From assembly GCA_964390465.1 (NCBI GenBank), contig CAYMIJ010000008.1, forward strand, positions 1 through 64,000: a stretch of 64,000 nucleotides of DNA. The letters are read 5' to 3'. Numbering within the stretch: position 1 is the stretch's first letter; each line of letters starts with the position of its first letter. The notes beneath the pieces are model-generated. The model was given only the letters and a program-made list of their open reading frames with translations, was not told the DNA's origin and did no database searches. Made by a program: the position numbers and the translations under genes. This DNA comes from JADZAI01 sp964390465. Its GTDB lineage: Bacteria; Pseudomonadota; Alphaproteobacteria; Micropepsales; Micropepsaceae. Shown here piece after piece: positions 26,612 through 34,575 of this stretch.

Positions 26612-27445
26612 TTATTTTAGACCACGCGCCTGCCGGACGCCATCGGCAAGCGTTCTTACAAAGTCCAGTACATCCGCCGCGCAGCCCGATTTCACCGATT
26701 TTCCGCCGTTTTCCATGAAGTTTTCAATGCGGGCGACGATGGCCGAGCCGACCACGGCGGCATCGGCAAAGCGCGCAATGGCGGCGGCATGGGCGGGCGT
26801 CTTGATCCCGAAGCCGACCCCGACCGGCAGCTTCGTCTGTGCCTTGATGCGCCTGACTTCGCGCTCCACCTCAGCGGGGTCAAAATCCTTGGTGCCGGTG
26901 ACACCCGCAATCGAGACATAATAGAGGAAACCCGAAGCGCCATTCAGAACGGCAGGCAGTCGTCTGTCGGTGGTGGTGGGGGTGGACAGGCGGATCATGT
27001 CGATGCCTGCGGCGCGGAACGCCGGTGCAAACTCGTCTGCTTCTTCCGGCGGCAGATCGACAAGGATGACCCCGTCGACCCCGGCCGCGCTGGCGTCTTT
27101 GGCAAAAGCGTCGATGCCATAGGCCCACACCGGATTGCAGTACCCCATCAGCACGACCGGCGTTTCGTTGTCCCGCGCACGCAGGTCGCGCACGAGGCCG
27201 AGCGTCGTTTTCATCGTCGCACCCGCTGCCAAAGCGCGCAGACCCGCCGCCTGCACCGCTGGACCATCGGCCATCGGATCGGTGAACGGCATGCCCAGCT
27301 CGATGAGATCAGCCCCTGCAGATGCAAGGCCGCGCAGAATCTCGCGCGAGACATCAAGCGAGGGATCGCCCGCGGTAATGAACGGCACGAAGGCAGCGCG
27401 GCCTTCGCGTTTCAGTTTCTCAAAACGTGCAGCGATGCGGCTCAC
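26612..27445 (-). CDS. trpA: Tryptophan synthase alpha chain
   Basis: TrpA splits indole-3-glycerol phosphate into indole and glyceraldehyde 3-phosphate and channels indole to TrpB. The 277-residue TIM-barrel protein has the opening FVPFITAGDPSL and the catalytic Glu in LIELGMPFTDP. The catalytic Asp is in VILVDLPPEE, and the phosphate-binding GFGIKTPAHA is present. It overlaps trpB by 4 nt. No leader peptide or attenuator is visible within the unit. Confidence 0.97.
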   Translation of the reverse strand: MSRIAARFEKLKREGRAAFVPFITAGDPSLDVSREILRGLASAGADLIELGMPFTDPMADGPAVQAAGLRALAAGATMKTTLGLVRDLRARDNETPVVLMGYCNPVWAYGIDAFAKDASAAGVDGVILVDLPPEEADEFAPAFRAAGIDMIRLSTPTTTDRRLPAVLNGASGFLYYVSIAGVTGTKDFDPAEVEREVRRIKAQTKLPVGVGFGIKTPAHAAAIARFADAAVVGSAIVARIENFMENGGKSVKSGCAADVLDFVRTLADGVRQARGLK

Positions 27446-28659
27446 AGCGTCACCTTCAAAGCGTCTGCGACGGTGAAGATGTCCTTATCACCCCGCCCGC
27501 ACATGTTCATGATGATGATCTTGTCCTTCGCCATGCCGGGCGCGGTCTTGATGACATGGGCGAGCGCATGCGCGGGTTCCAGCGCAGGCAGGATGCCTTC
27601 CAGGCGCGCGCACAGCTTGAAGGCCTCCAGCGCCTCGGTGTCGGTGGCGCTGACATAATTGACGCGCTTCATGTCGTGCAGCCAGGCATGTTCCGGCCCG
27701 ATGCCGGGATAGTCGAGGCCCGCCGAGATGGAATGCGCCTCGATGATCTGCCCGTCAGCATCCTGAAGCAGATAGGTCTTGTTACCATGCAGAATGCCGG
27801 GCGAACCTTTGGTGAGCGAGGCCGCATGCTGGTTGGTGTCGATGCCGTGCCCCGCCGCTTCGACGCCGTGCATGGCAATGGAAGGCTCATCGAGGAACGG
27901 ATGAAACAGGCCCATCGCGTTTGAACCGCCACCAATCGCCGCCACCAGAAGATCGGGCAGGCGGCCTTCGGCCTTCATCAACTGTTCGCGCGCCTCGATA
28001 CCAATGACCGACTGGAAATCGCGCACCATCGCCGGATAGGGATGAGGCCCCGCCACCGTGCCAATGCAATAGAAGGTGTCGTGCACATTGGCGACCCAGT
28101 CGCGCATCGCCTCGTTCATCGCATCTTTCAGCGTGTGGGCGCCCGACGTCACAGGAATGACCTCGGCCCCCAACAGTTTCATGCGAAAGACATTGGGCTT
28201 CTGGCGCTCCATATCGACCGCGCCCATGTAGACGACACAGGGAAGGCCAAAGCGGGCCGCGATGGTCGCGGTCGCAACGCCATGCTGGCCCGCGCCGGTT
28301 TCGGCAATGATGCGCGTCTTGCCCATGCGCCGGGCGAGCAGAACCTGGCCGAGGCAGTTGTTGATCTTGTGCGCGCCGGTGTGGTTGAGCTCGTCGCGCT
28401 TGAAATAGATTTTCGCCCCGCCGAGGTGTTCAGTAAGCCGCTGGGCGAAATAAAGCGGGCTAGGGCGACCGACATAATATTCAAGGAAATAATCCATGTC
28501 GGCGCGGAACGATGCGTCGGCCTTCGCCACCGCATAGGCCGTTTCCAGATCCAGGATCAGCGGCATCAGCGTTTCGGCGACATAGCGGCCGCCATAGGGT
28601 CCGAAATGGCCGCGCGCATCCGGCCCCTGCCGGAAGGAATTGGGGGCGGCGTGCGTCAT
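27442..28659 (-). CDS. trpB: Tryptophan synthase beta chain
   Basis: TrpB joins indole and serine to tryptophan using pyridoxal phosphate. The 405-residue protein carries the PLP lysine Lys98 in GAHKINN, the ETGAGQHG loop and the phosphate-binding GGGSNAMG. It is the standard TrpB1 form that works with TrpA. It lies between trpF and trpA with 4-nt overlaps on both sides. Confidence 0.98.
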   Translation of the reverse strand: MTHAAPNSFRQGPDARGHFGPYGGRYVAETLMPLILDLETAYAVAKADASFRADMDYFLEYYVGRPSPLYFAQRLTEHLGGAKIYFKRDELNHTGAHKINNCLGQVLLARRMGKTRIIAETGAGQHGVATATIAARFGLPCVVYMGAVDMERQKPNVFRMKLLGAEVIPVTSGAHTLKDAMNEAMRDWVANVHDTFYCIGTVAGPHPYPAMVRDFQSVIGIEAREQLMKAEGRLPDLLVAAIGGGSNAMGLFHPFLDEPSIAMHGVEAAGHGIDTNQHAASLTKGSPGILHGNKTYLLQDADGQIIEAHSISAGLDYPGIGPEHAWLHDMKRVNYVSATDTEALEAFKLCARLEGILPALEPAHALAHVIKTAPGMAKDKIIIMNMCGRGDKDIFTVADALKVTL

Positions 28660-29330
28660 GGCACAAACTCCTTGGCGGCAGATGCAAAAGCCATGCGCGC
28701 GTTGCGGCTGAACATGGCGATGAGGTCGGGTGACTTCACGCCCGGCGCGGTTTCGACGCCGGAGGCCACATCGACGCCGCGCGCTTTTGTGGCGCGGATC
28801 GCCTCGGCGACAGTGGCGGGCTTCAGGCCGCCTGACAGGATCCAGGGCCGTTTGAGATGTGCATCGTGCAGAAGTGACCAGTCAAAGGTCACGCCAAGCC
28901 CGCCCGTTCGGGTGGCATCGGTAGATGGCTTCGCATCGAACAGAATGGCATCAGCGGCCACGAATGAATCAGCAGCCATGATATCGGCGCGCAATGACAC
29001 GGACAGCGCCTTCCACACATCAACACCGAAACGGGTTTTCACATCCGCGACACGTCCGGGTGTTTCCGCACCGTGCAACTGAATGATGTCTGCATGGATG
29101 GCCGTGCGCGCCGCCGCAATCTCGTCATCGGACGGATCGACAAGAACCGCCACGCGCTTCAGCGCCGGATTGGACGCCGACGCAAGACCCGCACCTGCTG
29201 CAGGATCGACATAACGCGGGCTGCGGGGAAAAAAATTGAAGCCGATATGCGTCGCATCTGCCGCCGCCGCCGTGTCGATCGCGGCCCTGTCTTTCACGCC
29301 GCAGATCTTGATGAGCAGCGGCGCGTTCAT
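28656..29330 (-). CDS. trpF: Phosphoribosylanthranilate isomerase
   Basis: TrpF converts N-(5-phosphoribosyl)anthranilate to the carboxyphenylamino-deoxyribulose phosphate. The 224-residue barrel begins with the catalytic-cysteine motif KICGVKD, followed by GFNFFPRSPRYV and the late GGLKPATV and GVDVASGVE phosphate-binding loops. It overlaps pyrF and trpB by 4 nt on each side. The remaining trp genes (trpE, G, D, C) are not in this window. Confidence 0.97.
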   Translation of the reverse strand: MNAPLLIKICGVKDRAAIDTAAAADATHIGFNFFPRSPRYVDPAAGAGLASASNPALKRVAVLVDPSDDEIAAARTAIHADIIQLHGAETPGRVADVKTRFGVDVWKALSVSLRADIMAADSFVAADAILFDAKPSTDATRTGGLGVTFDWSLLHDAHLKRPWILSGGLKPATVAEAIRATKARGVDVASGVETAPGVKSPDLIAMFSRNARMAFASAAKEFVP

Positions 29331-30010
29331 GGAAGGCTTGCAGCGATGGCGCGCGCCGCTTCGGCCGGATCGGGCGCGGCGATGATGGGGCGCGCAATGA
29401 CGATGATGTCAGCGCCTGCTGTCACGGCTTCAGTGGGCGTCATCACCCGTTTCTGGTCGCCCATATCGGACCCGGCCGGACGGATGCCGGGCACGATGGT
29501 CAGAAAATCGCGGCGGCAGGCTTTGCGCACCGCCGCCAGGTCATGGGCGCTGCACACCACACCATCCAGTCCGGCGCTTTCGGCAAGTCTGGCCAGCCGC
29601 ACGACCTGATCGCCACTGCTGGCTGCAAACCCGACATCGCGCATGTCGCTGTCATCCAGCGAGGTCAGCACCGTGACGCCGATGATTTTCATCGCATCAC
29701 CCGCTGCTTCCTTGGCGGCGCGCATCATCGCGGTGCCGCCCGATGCATGGACATTGAGAATGGAAACGCCAAGGCCGCGCAGGGCACGCACGGCCCCGGC
29801 CACCGTGTTCGGGATGTCATGCAGCTTCACGTCCAGAAAGACCGGGCGGCCCGTGGCGACGATGGCCTTCACACCTTCCGGGCCGTTCGCCGAAACAAAC
29901 TCAAGCCCCACTTTCAACCCGCCGACATGCGGTCCAGCCGCCGCCGCCCAGGCAATGGCCGTCTTCACATCGGGCGTATCAAGGCCCACATAGATGGGGT
30001 TCGCAGACAT
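29327..30010 (-). CDS. pyrF: Orotidine 5'-phosphate decarboxylase
   Basis: PyrF makes UMP from OMP, the last step of pyrimidine synthesis. The 227-residue barrel has the catalytic DVKLHDIPNT motif, the VHASGG segment and the C-terminal VIARPI loop. It is the first gene of the minus-strand unit running to folC and overlaps trpF by 4 nt. Only 44 bp separate its start from the divergent small gene at 30055, so its promoter must lie in that gap or inside the neighbour. Confidence 0.97.
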   Translation of the reverse strand: MSANPIYVGLDTPDVKTAIAWAAAAGPHVGGLKVGLEFVSANGPEGVKAIVATGRPVFLDVKLHDIPNTVAGAVRALRGLGVSILNVHASGGTAMMRAAKEAAGDAMKIIGVTVLTSLDDSDMRDVGFAASSGDQVVRLARLAESAGLDGVVCSAHDLAAVRKACRRDFLTIVPGIRPAGSDMGDQKRVMTPTEAVTAGADIIVIARPIIAAPDPAEAARAIAASLP

Positions 30011-30054
30011 GGGCTGCGCCCTAGCATGAGATGCCAGCAGGAAGGAACCGGGCT

Positions 30055-30261
30055 ATGGCTGACTATCGCGTCAATGTGCGCTTTGACCGCGCGTCACAGA
30101 AATACCATGCGACCAGCGACGAGGTGCCCGGTCTTGATATTACCGATATGAATGTCGAGCGGCTGTTCACAAAATGCGTCCAGGCCGCGCCCGACCTGCT
30201 ACAGGCCGCAGGCCGGAAATCCGGGGGTTTTAATCTGCAATTTGAGAAAGCGCCGGATTGA
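30055..30261 (+). CDS. Small DUF1902/HicB-like protein
   Basis: This 68-residue protein reads MADYRVNVRFDRAS..., with DEVPGL and a later APDLLQAA helix. The pattern of an exposed beta-sheet with a 'vPGL' turn matches the DUF1902 / HicB-antitoxin-like fold from family knowledge. The ATG at 30055 has AGGAAGGA about 8 nt upstream; an ATG at 30031 would add eight residues. No HicA-like toxin is adjacent, so I do not call a toxin-antitoxin pair. Its last 32 nt overlap the end of lapA tail to tail. Function is unknown. Confidence 0.65.
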   Translation: MADYRVNVRFDRASQKYHATSDEVPGLDITDMNVERLFTKCVQAAPDLLQAAGRKSGGFNLQFEKAPD

Positions 30262-30574
30262 TTTTCACCGTCGCTTTTGGCGCAAGTACTTCATCCGTAA
30301 GCATTTTCTGCAACCGGTCGGCCCGCGCGCGTTCCCCCCTCCACACCCGTCGATAGTGCCCGCCTGCAACCCACATATAGAGGCTGCCAATCACCAGTCC
30401 GGCCAGCACACCCGCAAACAGCACGGCGAAAAGCGGCACAGTGATGATAGCAGATGGTGAGTCGGGACGAAATGCATCAAAGCTGACGGAAACCAGATGG
30501 CGATTGGCAAGGGCTACCCACGCGGCCAGCCCTGTCAGCACCAGAAAGGCCAGCGCACCCGACGCCCGCATCAC
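30230..30574 (-). CDS. lapA: LapA-domain (DUF1049) inner-membrane protein
   Basis: The 114-residue protein has two hydrophobic segments (about 8-24 and 42-70) separated by a short loop with FRPDS, the layout of LapA/DUF1049 proteins. A charged cytosolic tail with a short helical region follows (WRGERARADRLQKML). In E. coli, LapA and LapB help control LPS assembly; LapB is not seen here. The gene overlaps ihfB by 4 nt, and the ihfB-lapA order is common in proteobacteria. The last 32 nt overlap the convergent small gene. I am confident of the family, less of the cellular role in this organism. Confidence 0.85.
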   Translation of the reverse strand: MMRASGALAFLVLTGLAAWVALANRHLVSVSFDAFRPDSPSAIITVPLFAVLFAGVLAGLVIGSLYMWVAGGHYRRVWRGERARADRLQKMLTDEVLAPKATVKINPALSQIAD

Positions 30575-30867
30575 TCCTCCTGTTGTGCACTACCATTCAG
30601 GCGTTCGCGCAATTCCTTGCCCGTCTTGAAATACGGCACCGTTTTCTGATCGACTGGCACGGATTCACCTGTGCGCGGATTACGTCCGGTGCGTGCCGCG
30701 CGCGTTTTCACGGAAAATGCGCCGAACCCGCGCAATTCCACTCGGTCTCCACTAGCCAGAGCCTTGGTGATCTCATCAAAAACAGTCGAGACGATTCGTT
30801 CGGCATCCCGGTGCATGAGATGCGGATAGGACTCTGCTATGCGGTTCACGAGTTCAGATTTGATCAT
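30571..30867 (-). CDS. ihfB: Integration host factor subunit beta
   Basis: The 98-residue DNA-bending protein of the HU/IHF family has the arm motif RTGRNPRTGE with the DNA-intercalating proline and the GFGAFSV strand. It begins MIKSELVNRIA, typical of the beta subunit. With IhfA it bends DNA for recombination, replication and sigma-54 activation; rpoN is in this same window. GGGGAG lies 6 nt before the ATG, and a promoter candidate lies just upstream. It overlaps lapA by 4 nt. Confidence 0.96.
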   Translation of the reverse strand: MIKSELVNRIAESYPHLMHRDAERIVSTVFDEITKALASGDRVELRGFGAFSVKTRAARTGRNPRTGESVPVDQKTVPYFKTGKELRERLNGSAQQEE

Positions 30868-30895
30868 GAACAGCTCCCCTACTCCATAAACTTAA

Positions 30896-30923
30896 CGCAT
30901 AGACATGTGTGTCGGCTCGTCAA
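30896..30923 (-). promoter_or_regulatory. Candidate promoter of ihfB-lapA
   Basis: On the minus strand TTGACG (complement of 30918-30923) and TATGCG (complement of 30896-30901) are 16 bp apart, about 30 bp before the ihfB start. The -35 is near consensus; the -10 is weaker. Confidence 0.45.
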
Positions 30924-31064
30924 GGCCGATGAAGCTGCCAAGCGCCACGCATGCCGTCAATACAGCCTGGCAATACGCATCTCCTTCAGCACATAATTTT
31001 CAACCTTGCGCCGGGAGGTTACGAAATGCGATAGGCGCGAAATAATGACACAGGATTGGCGATC

Positions 31065-32156
31065 ATGAAGCGGTTTCTTTGCTTCGCATTCATTGCCGTT
31101 GGCCTGTCGGCTTGCGTTGAAGTGTCCGTTCCCAATCCATGTTACAATGCGTGGAACTTAATAGGAAATGCGACTGGTGCTGAAATTGTCGAAGCAGCGA
31201 ACCGGTGCCTTGCGGATGATGGTGATCGTTACGAAGCACTGACGATCCGAGGGGCAGGCTACCTGACGGCTGAAAACACCAAGTCTGCCATTGATGATCT
31301 GAATGCAGCGATCAAGATCAATCCCAATTATGCCACAGCGTGGTTCTATCGCGGCATGGCCTATAAGTTCGTGAAAGATTTTGAGAGAGCAACGGCTGAC
31401 CTCAACGAGGCACTACGCCTTGGCCTGCCCCCGGAACAAGCCATGATGGCCCTTTGCAGGGTAAAGTTCTGGGAACATCAATTCATGGAAGCATATAGGG
31501 AATGCGATAAGCTGCTGGCAGTTGATCCGAATAACGAAGAAGCGTTGAGGGCTCGAGGCGGACTCGCGCACATTCTTGAGCGTTTCGATCAGGCCGATGC
31601 CGATTTCTCTCGCGCTATCACGCTCAACCCCGATGACTTTTACTCTTATAGTGGCCGCGCATACGTCCGATACTTCCAGTCGCGCTACGCTGAAGCAGCC
31701 GAAGACTACAAACGTGCCCTGAGAGATACACCTGACGGCCTGCGAGCGGCCTTTCTGTATCTCGCTATGCGCAGGGCAGGTGATAAAGACGCGGTGGCCG
31801 AACTTGCGCGGCAGGAAGCGCGTGTTGATACAGCCACCAATCCTGGGGTGTTTCCTGCTTTCCTGCTCGGCCACGTTGGTCAGGATGATATGCTCGATAT
31901 TGGCATCAGAACCGGCATCCATACCGATGCGGAAAACCGGGCTGAAAGTTATTTCTATGCGGCCATGGACGAATTGTTGAAAGGCAATTCTGGGGCTGCA
32001 AGACTCTGGTTTGAAAAGGTGCTGGGCACCGGGGTCATTTATTTCGATGAAGTACGGGGAGCCCGCAAAGAACTGCGCGCGATGGGTATCCATGTACCCT
32101 CCCCCGACCCGGAATCCCCGCCAGATTTGCGAAAGGCCGCTGGGCAGGCGTTCTGA
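31065..32156 (+). CDS. TPR-repeat lipoprotein
   Basis: The 363-residue protein starts with a lipoprotein signal, MKRFLCFAFIAVGLSAC, with the lipobox cysteine at Cys17. I chose the ATG at 31065 because AGGA lies 9 nt upstream; an in-frame TTG at 31056 would add three residues. Residues from about 55 to 235 contain four to five tetratricopeptide repeats (for example YATAWFYRGMAYKFVKDFERA and FYSYSGRAYVRYF). A less regular helical tail follows. It probably sits in the outer membrane or periplasm as a scaffold. Base composition is lower in GC than neighbours. It stands alone and is divergent from ihfB. The exact role is not recognisable. Confidence 0.82.
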   Translation: MKRFLCFAFIAVGLSACVEVSVPNPCYNAWNLIGNATGAEIVEAANRCLADDGDRYEALTIRGAGYLTAENTKSAIDDLNAAIKINPNYATAWFYRGMAYKFVKDFERATADLNEALRLGLPPEQAMMALCRVKFWEHQFMEAYRECDKLLAVDPNNEEALRARGGLAHILERFDQADADFSRAITLNPDDFYSYSGRAYVRYFQSRYAEAAEDYKRALRDTPDGLRAAFLYLAMRRAGDKDAVAELARQEARVDTATNPGVFPAFLLGHVGQDDMLDIGIRTGIHTDAENRAESYFYAAMDELLKGNSGAARLWFEKVLGTGVIYFDEVRGARKELRAMGIHVPSPDPESPPDLRKAAGQAF

Positions 32157-32377
32157 TCGAGACTGGCCGCCTGCATCTGCTTCTGGTCGGCCCGGTGGCT
32201 GCGCGCTATCTGTGCAAATCTACACGGCCATGCCGATCAGGACATGCCGTGGAAACAGTCTGATGCTTCTGGCTTAGATGACCACCCCGTCAGCCAGTTT
32301 CATGCTGATCCCAAAATGTGGATCACCGCCTATCCTCGGCGGCAGCTCTGGCACAGCTGGAAGAATCGCTGGGCTAT
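32157..32377. other. Non-coding or decayed stretch after the TPR lipoprotein
   Basis: Together with the small gene and the next gap, some 500 bp here hold no family I recognise. Short open frames exist on both strands but none has a ribosome-binding site or family-like sequence. No terminator hairpin with a T-run is visible. It may be a remnant of a lost gene. Confidence 0.4.
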
Positions 32378-32527
32378 CTATTGGCCAAGCAGAGCTGATT
32401 TCAGTTCAAGAAACTTCGCCACATGGGCTGGAAGAACCGCCGGTCCATCGACCGTCACTTCACCTTCCGCTGGATCGAATTCCTCGTCCTCGTCATGCGG
32501 CTGCATCGCTGCCCAGGTAATCGCCAT
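32378..32527 (-). CDS. Probable 49-residue acidic protein, unknown
   Basis: An ATG at 32527 is preceded by a strong ribosome-binding site (GGAGGGG, about 4 nt away) and opens a 49-codon frame ending in TAG at 32378. The product is acidic in its first half (HDEDEEFDPAEGE), with a C-terminal helix-like part (HVAKFLELKSALLG). The same frame continues upstream without stop, but that part is Arg-rich and looks non-coding. It lies 133 bp downstream of the eRF1-like gene on the same strand and could be co-transcribed. I do not recognise it; it is supported only by its start signal and protein-like composition. Confidence 0.45.
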   Translation of the reverse strand: MAITWAAMQPHDEDEEFDPAEGEVTVDGPAVLPAHVAKFLELKSALLGQ

Positions 32528-32660
32528 TGACCCCTCCATCGACACCGGCCTCTTGCGGGCTGCATGGTGTCTCGGGGTTAACGATACAGCGAATTGGTGA
32601 AACAAAGTTGAAGGGCCAGAAACCACGGACGAGTTCTGCGTTTTCCAGCCCCTTCGCCGT

Positions 32661-33047
32661 TCAGTTCTGTGGCGTGGTGCGGTCAAACGCCTTGAAGAAC
32701 TTGCGCGCCGCCGCCACCACCTGACCATCGCTGGGATGATCGACGGTCTCCACCTTCACCACTTTCCTCGCCACCGCGTGGTCATGATGCTCCATGTGCT
32801 GCATGAACTCAGTCTTGGCGCTGCCCGGCCCACAGACATAGATTTCGTGTGCCTGCGCCACAGCCCTGGCGATGTCATGATAGAAGGCCTCGTTGTGATG
32901 GGTGTGGCCGCTGCCGGTGGAGCCAGCCTTGTGATGCTGATGGCGTTCGCCATGACTTTTCACCGTTGAGCGCCTGAAATCGTCGGGGCCGATCTCGAAA
33001 ACATGTGCCTCGACGTGATCGAGCCAGATTGCCGCGTGATATGTCAT
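32661..33047 (-). CDS. eRF1 domain 3-like (host-attachment/translational machinery-like) protein
   Basis: The 128-residue protein begins MTYHAAIWLDHVEAHVF and contains a His-rich insert (HHKAGSTGSGHTHHNE). The segment EIYVCGPGSAKTEFMQH with a later VETVDHPSDGQVVAAARKFF follows. This pattern resembles the stand-alone eRF1-domain-3/Pelota-like family in bacteria. Members are annotated as translational machinery proteins, but their role is untested as far as I know. The ATG at 33047 has GGGAAGG close upstream; a TTG at 33059 is an alternative. It is divergent from the moeB-like gene. Family assignment is from memory of the motif order. Confidence 0.6.
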   Translation of the reverse strand: MTYHAAIWLDHVEAHVFEIGPDDFRRSTVKSHGERHQHHKAGSTGSGHTHHNEAFYHDIARAVAQAHEIYVCGPGSAKTEFMQHMEHHDHAVARKVVKVETVDHPSDGQVVAAARKFFKAFDRTTPQN

Positions 33048-33152
33048 GTGCCTTCCCAATTTCGGGCTGTATTGCCCATGATGTCAGTCTTGCCCGCATG
33101 GGAGCGCGTGCCTTGATGCGCGTCAAGGCCACCCTGTGGTAAACCCTCGAGA

Positions 33153-33923
33153 ATGGACCTGACCGACATCCAGCTTGAGCGCTATGCTCGCCACATCATG
33201 CTGCGCGAGATCGGCGGGCATGGCCAGAAAAAGCTCCTGCAGTCCCGGGTGCTGGTGGTTGGTGCGGGCGGCATCGGGGCTCCCGTTCTGCTATATCTGG
33301 CTGCGGCAGGCGTTGGGCATCTCGGCATTGTCGATGACGACAGCGTGGCGCTCTCCAACCTGCAGCGGCAGGTGATTTACGGCACCGAGGATATTGGACG
33401 CCTGAAGGCTCAAACCGCCCGCACACGCCTTCATGCCCTGAACCCGGACGTGCAGATCACACTTCATACCCAGCGGCTTACCGCCGACAATGCGACAAGC
33501 CTGATCGCACCCTACGACCTGGTGATCGACGGGTGTGACAACTTCGAAACACGCTTTGCCGTCAGCGCGGCGTGCTTGCATCGCGCCAAGCCTCTGTTAT
33601 CGGCCGCGATTGGCGAGTTTGATGGCCAGATCTCACTATTCACGCCAGATGGGAAATCCCTGCCCTGTTACCGCTGTTTCGTGCCCGAAGCCCCCGCAGG
33701 CGCCGCCCGCTGCACCGAGCAGGGGGTGGTCGGGGCCATTGCCGGGCTGATCGGAACCTGGACTGCGCTGGAGGCGGTCAAACATCTGGCCGGCTTCGGT
33801 GAAACTCTGGCGGGCCGCATGCTGTTGGTGGACGGGCTCACGCCTGAAACACGCACTGTACGATTGAAGCGGGATCCAGTCTGTCCTCATTGTAGTCCTG
33901 ACCGGAAATCCCACACAGACTGA
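33153..33923 (+). CDS. moeB: MoeB/ThiF-family adenylyltransferase
   Basis: The 256-residue protein is an E1-like enzyme that adenylates the C-terminus of a small sulfur carrier (MoaD or ThiS) to start molybdopterin or thiamine synthesis. It has the ATP-binding VVGAGGIGAPVLLYLAAAG, the D-x-V-x-x-S-N-L-Q-R-Q motif and the aspartate in IDGCDNFETR. The zinc pairs CYRC and CPHC and the catalytic-loop cysteine (RCTEQGVVG) are also present. No rhodanese domain follows. No moaD, thiS or other pathway gene is near, so MoeB versus ThiF is undecided, though MoeB is more likely by length and motifs. Confidence 0.87.
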   Translation: MDLTDIQLERYARHIMLREIGGHGQKKLLQSRVLVVGAGGIGAPVLLYLAAAGVGHLGIVDDDSVALSNLQRQVIYGTEDIGRLKAQTARTRLHALNPDVQITLHTQRLTADNATSLIAPYDLVIDGCDNFETRFAVSAACLHRAKPLLSAAIGEFDGQISLFTPDGKSLPCYRCFVPEAPAGAARCTEQGVVGAIAGLIGTWTALEAVKHLAGFGETLAGRMLLVDGLTPETRTVRLKRDPVCPHCSPDRKSHTD

Positions 33924-33995
33924 ACATGCCTTCGCCTCATTTCAGACGTGATCCACGCGATAATGAACAGTCGGAATGATGCGGAGACTACCGTC

Positions 33996-34397
33996 ATGAG
34001 CCGTCTTGCTGCCTATGCTGTCATGACCGCCATGGTCGGTGCCGCCATCCCGCACACGGCCTTTGCTGGCGTCATGCCGCGTCTGGTTCTTCCACAAGCC
34101 ACGCCATCGCTGCCCCAGCTGCCGCCGCCGGTACCGGCAATGGCAGCCATGCAGAACGTCTGGTTCGCTGTGATCGATGGCCAGACGGTCGGCCCTATGA
34201 GCGATGAAGCCATGGTGAACCAGATGCGCTCCGGCAGGATCACCAGCGAAACCCTGGTCTGGCGCGCAGGCATGGGCGGGTGGGTTCGGGCAGCGGAAGC
34301 CGATGCGTTACAGACAGCGAAAGTGGCAGATGCCCTGAAGAATCCGCGCCTGCCAGTCATCCGCGACAAGGGCTTTTCGTCTCTGGCCAGCCGTTAG
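33996..34397 (+). CDS. Secreted protein with GYF_2 (DUF4339) domain
   Basis: The 133-residue protein has a signal peptide (about residues 1-24, ending AFA) and a proline-rich linker (LPQLPPPVPAM). A C-terminal GYF_2 domain follows: WFAVIDGQTVGPMSDEAM and TLVWRAGMGGW. GYF_2 domains are small protein-binding modules in bacterial envelope proteins. The ATG at 33996 has GGAG about 9 nt upstream; a frame upstream to 33948 is open but lacks a signal-like start. No partner is evident. Function is unknown beyond probable protein binding in the periplasm. Confidence 0.7.
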   Translation: MSRLAAYAVMTAMVGAAIPHTAFAGVMPRLVLPQATPSLPQLPPPVPAMAAMQNVWFAVIDGQTVGPMSDEAMVNQMRSGRITSETLVWRAGMGGWVRAAEADALQTAKVADALKNPRLPVIRDKGFSSLASR

Positions 34398-34575
34398 TTT
34401 GCTGCTAACACCTCAAAACTATCTGGACAGGAAGCCACAACTGAAGATCAGCGACCGCAATACCATGGTTGACCCCGCCACGGACAGCGCGTCGTTGCGA
34501 ACAGTCTGAACACACGCTACGCGGTGCGCAAGTAGTGGGGTTTCCCGCCGCTCTTCTTTTTGGTTATGAGGCGGG

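Noticed and set aside
30055..30261. HicB-like antitoxin of a toxin-antitoxin pair
   Set aside because: No HicA-like toxin gene is next to it on either side.
32244..32600. Plus-strand open frame of 118 codons
   Set aside because: No ribosome-binding site, Ser-run and biased composition; the opposite strand holds a better small gene.
34398..34575. Decayed gene end (reading ...SLNTRYAVRK then stop) between the GYF_2 and GT-C genes
   Set aside because: Only about 20 codons are open and no family is recognisable, so a pseudogene call is not supported.
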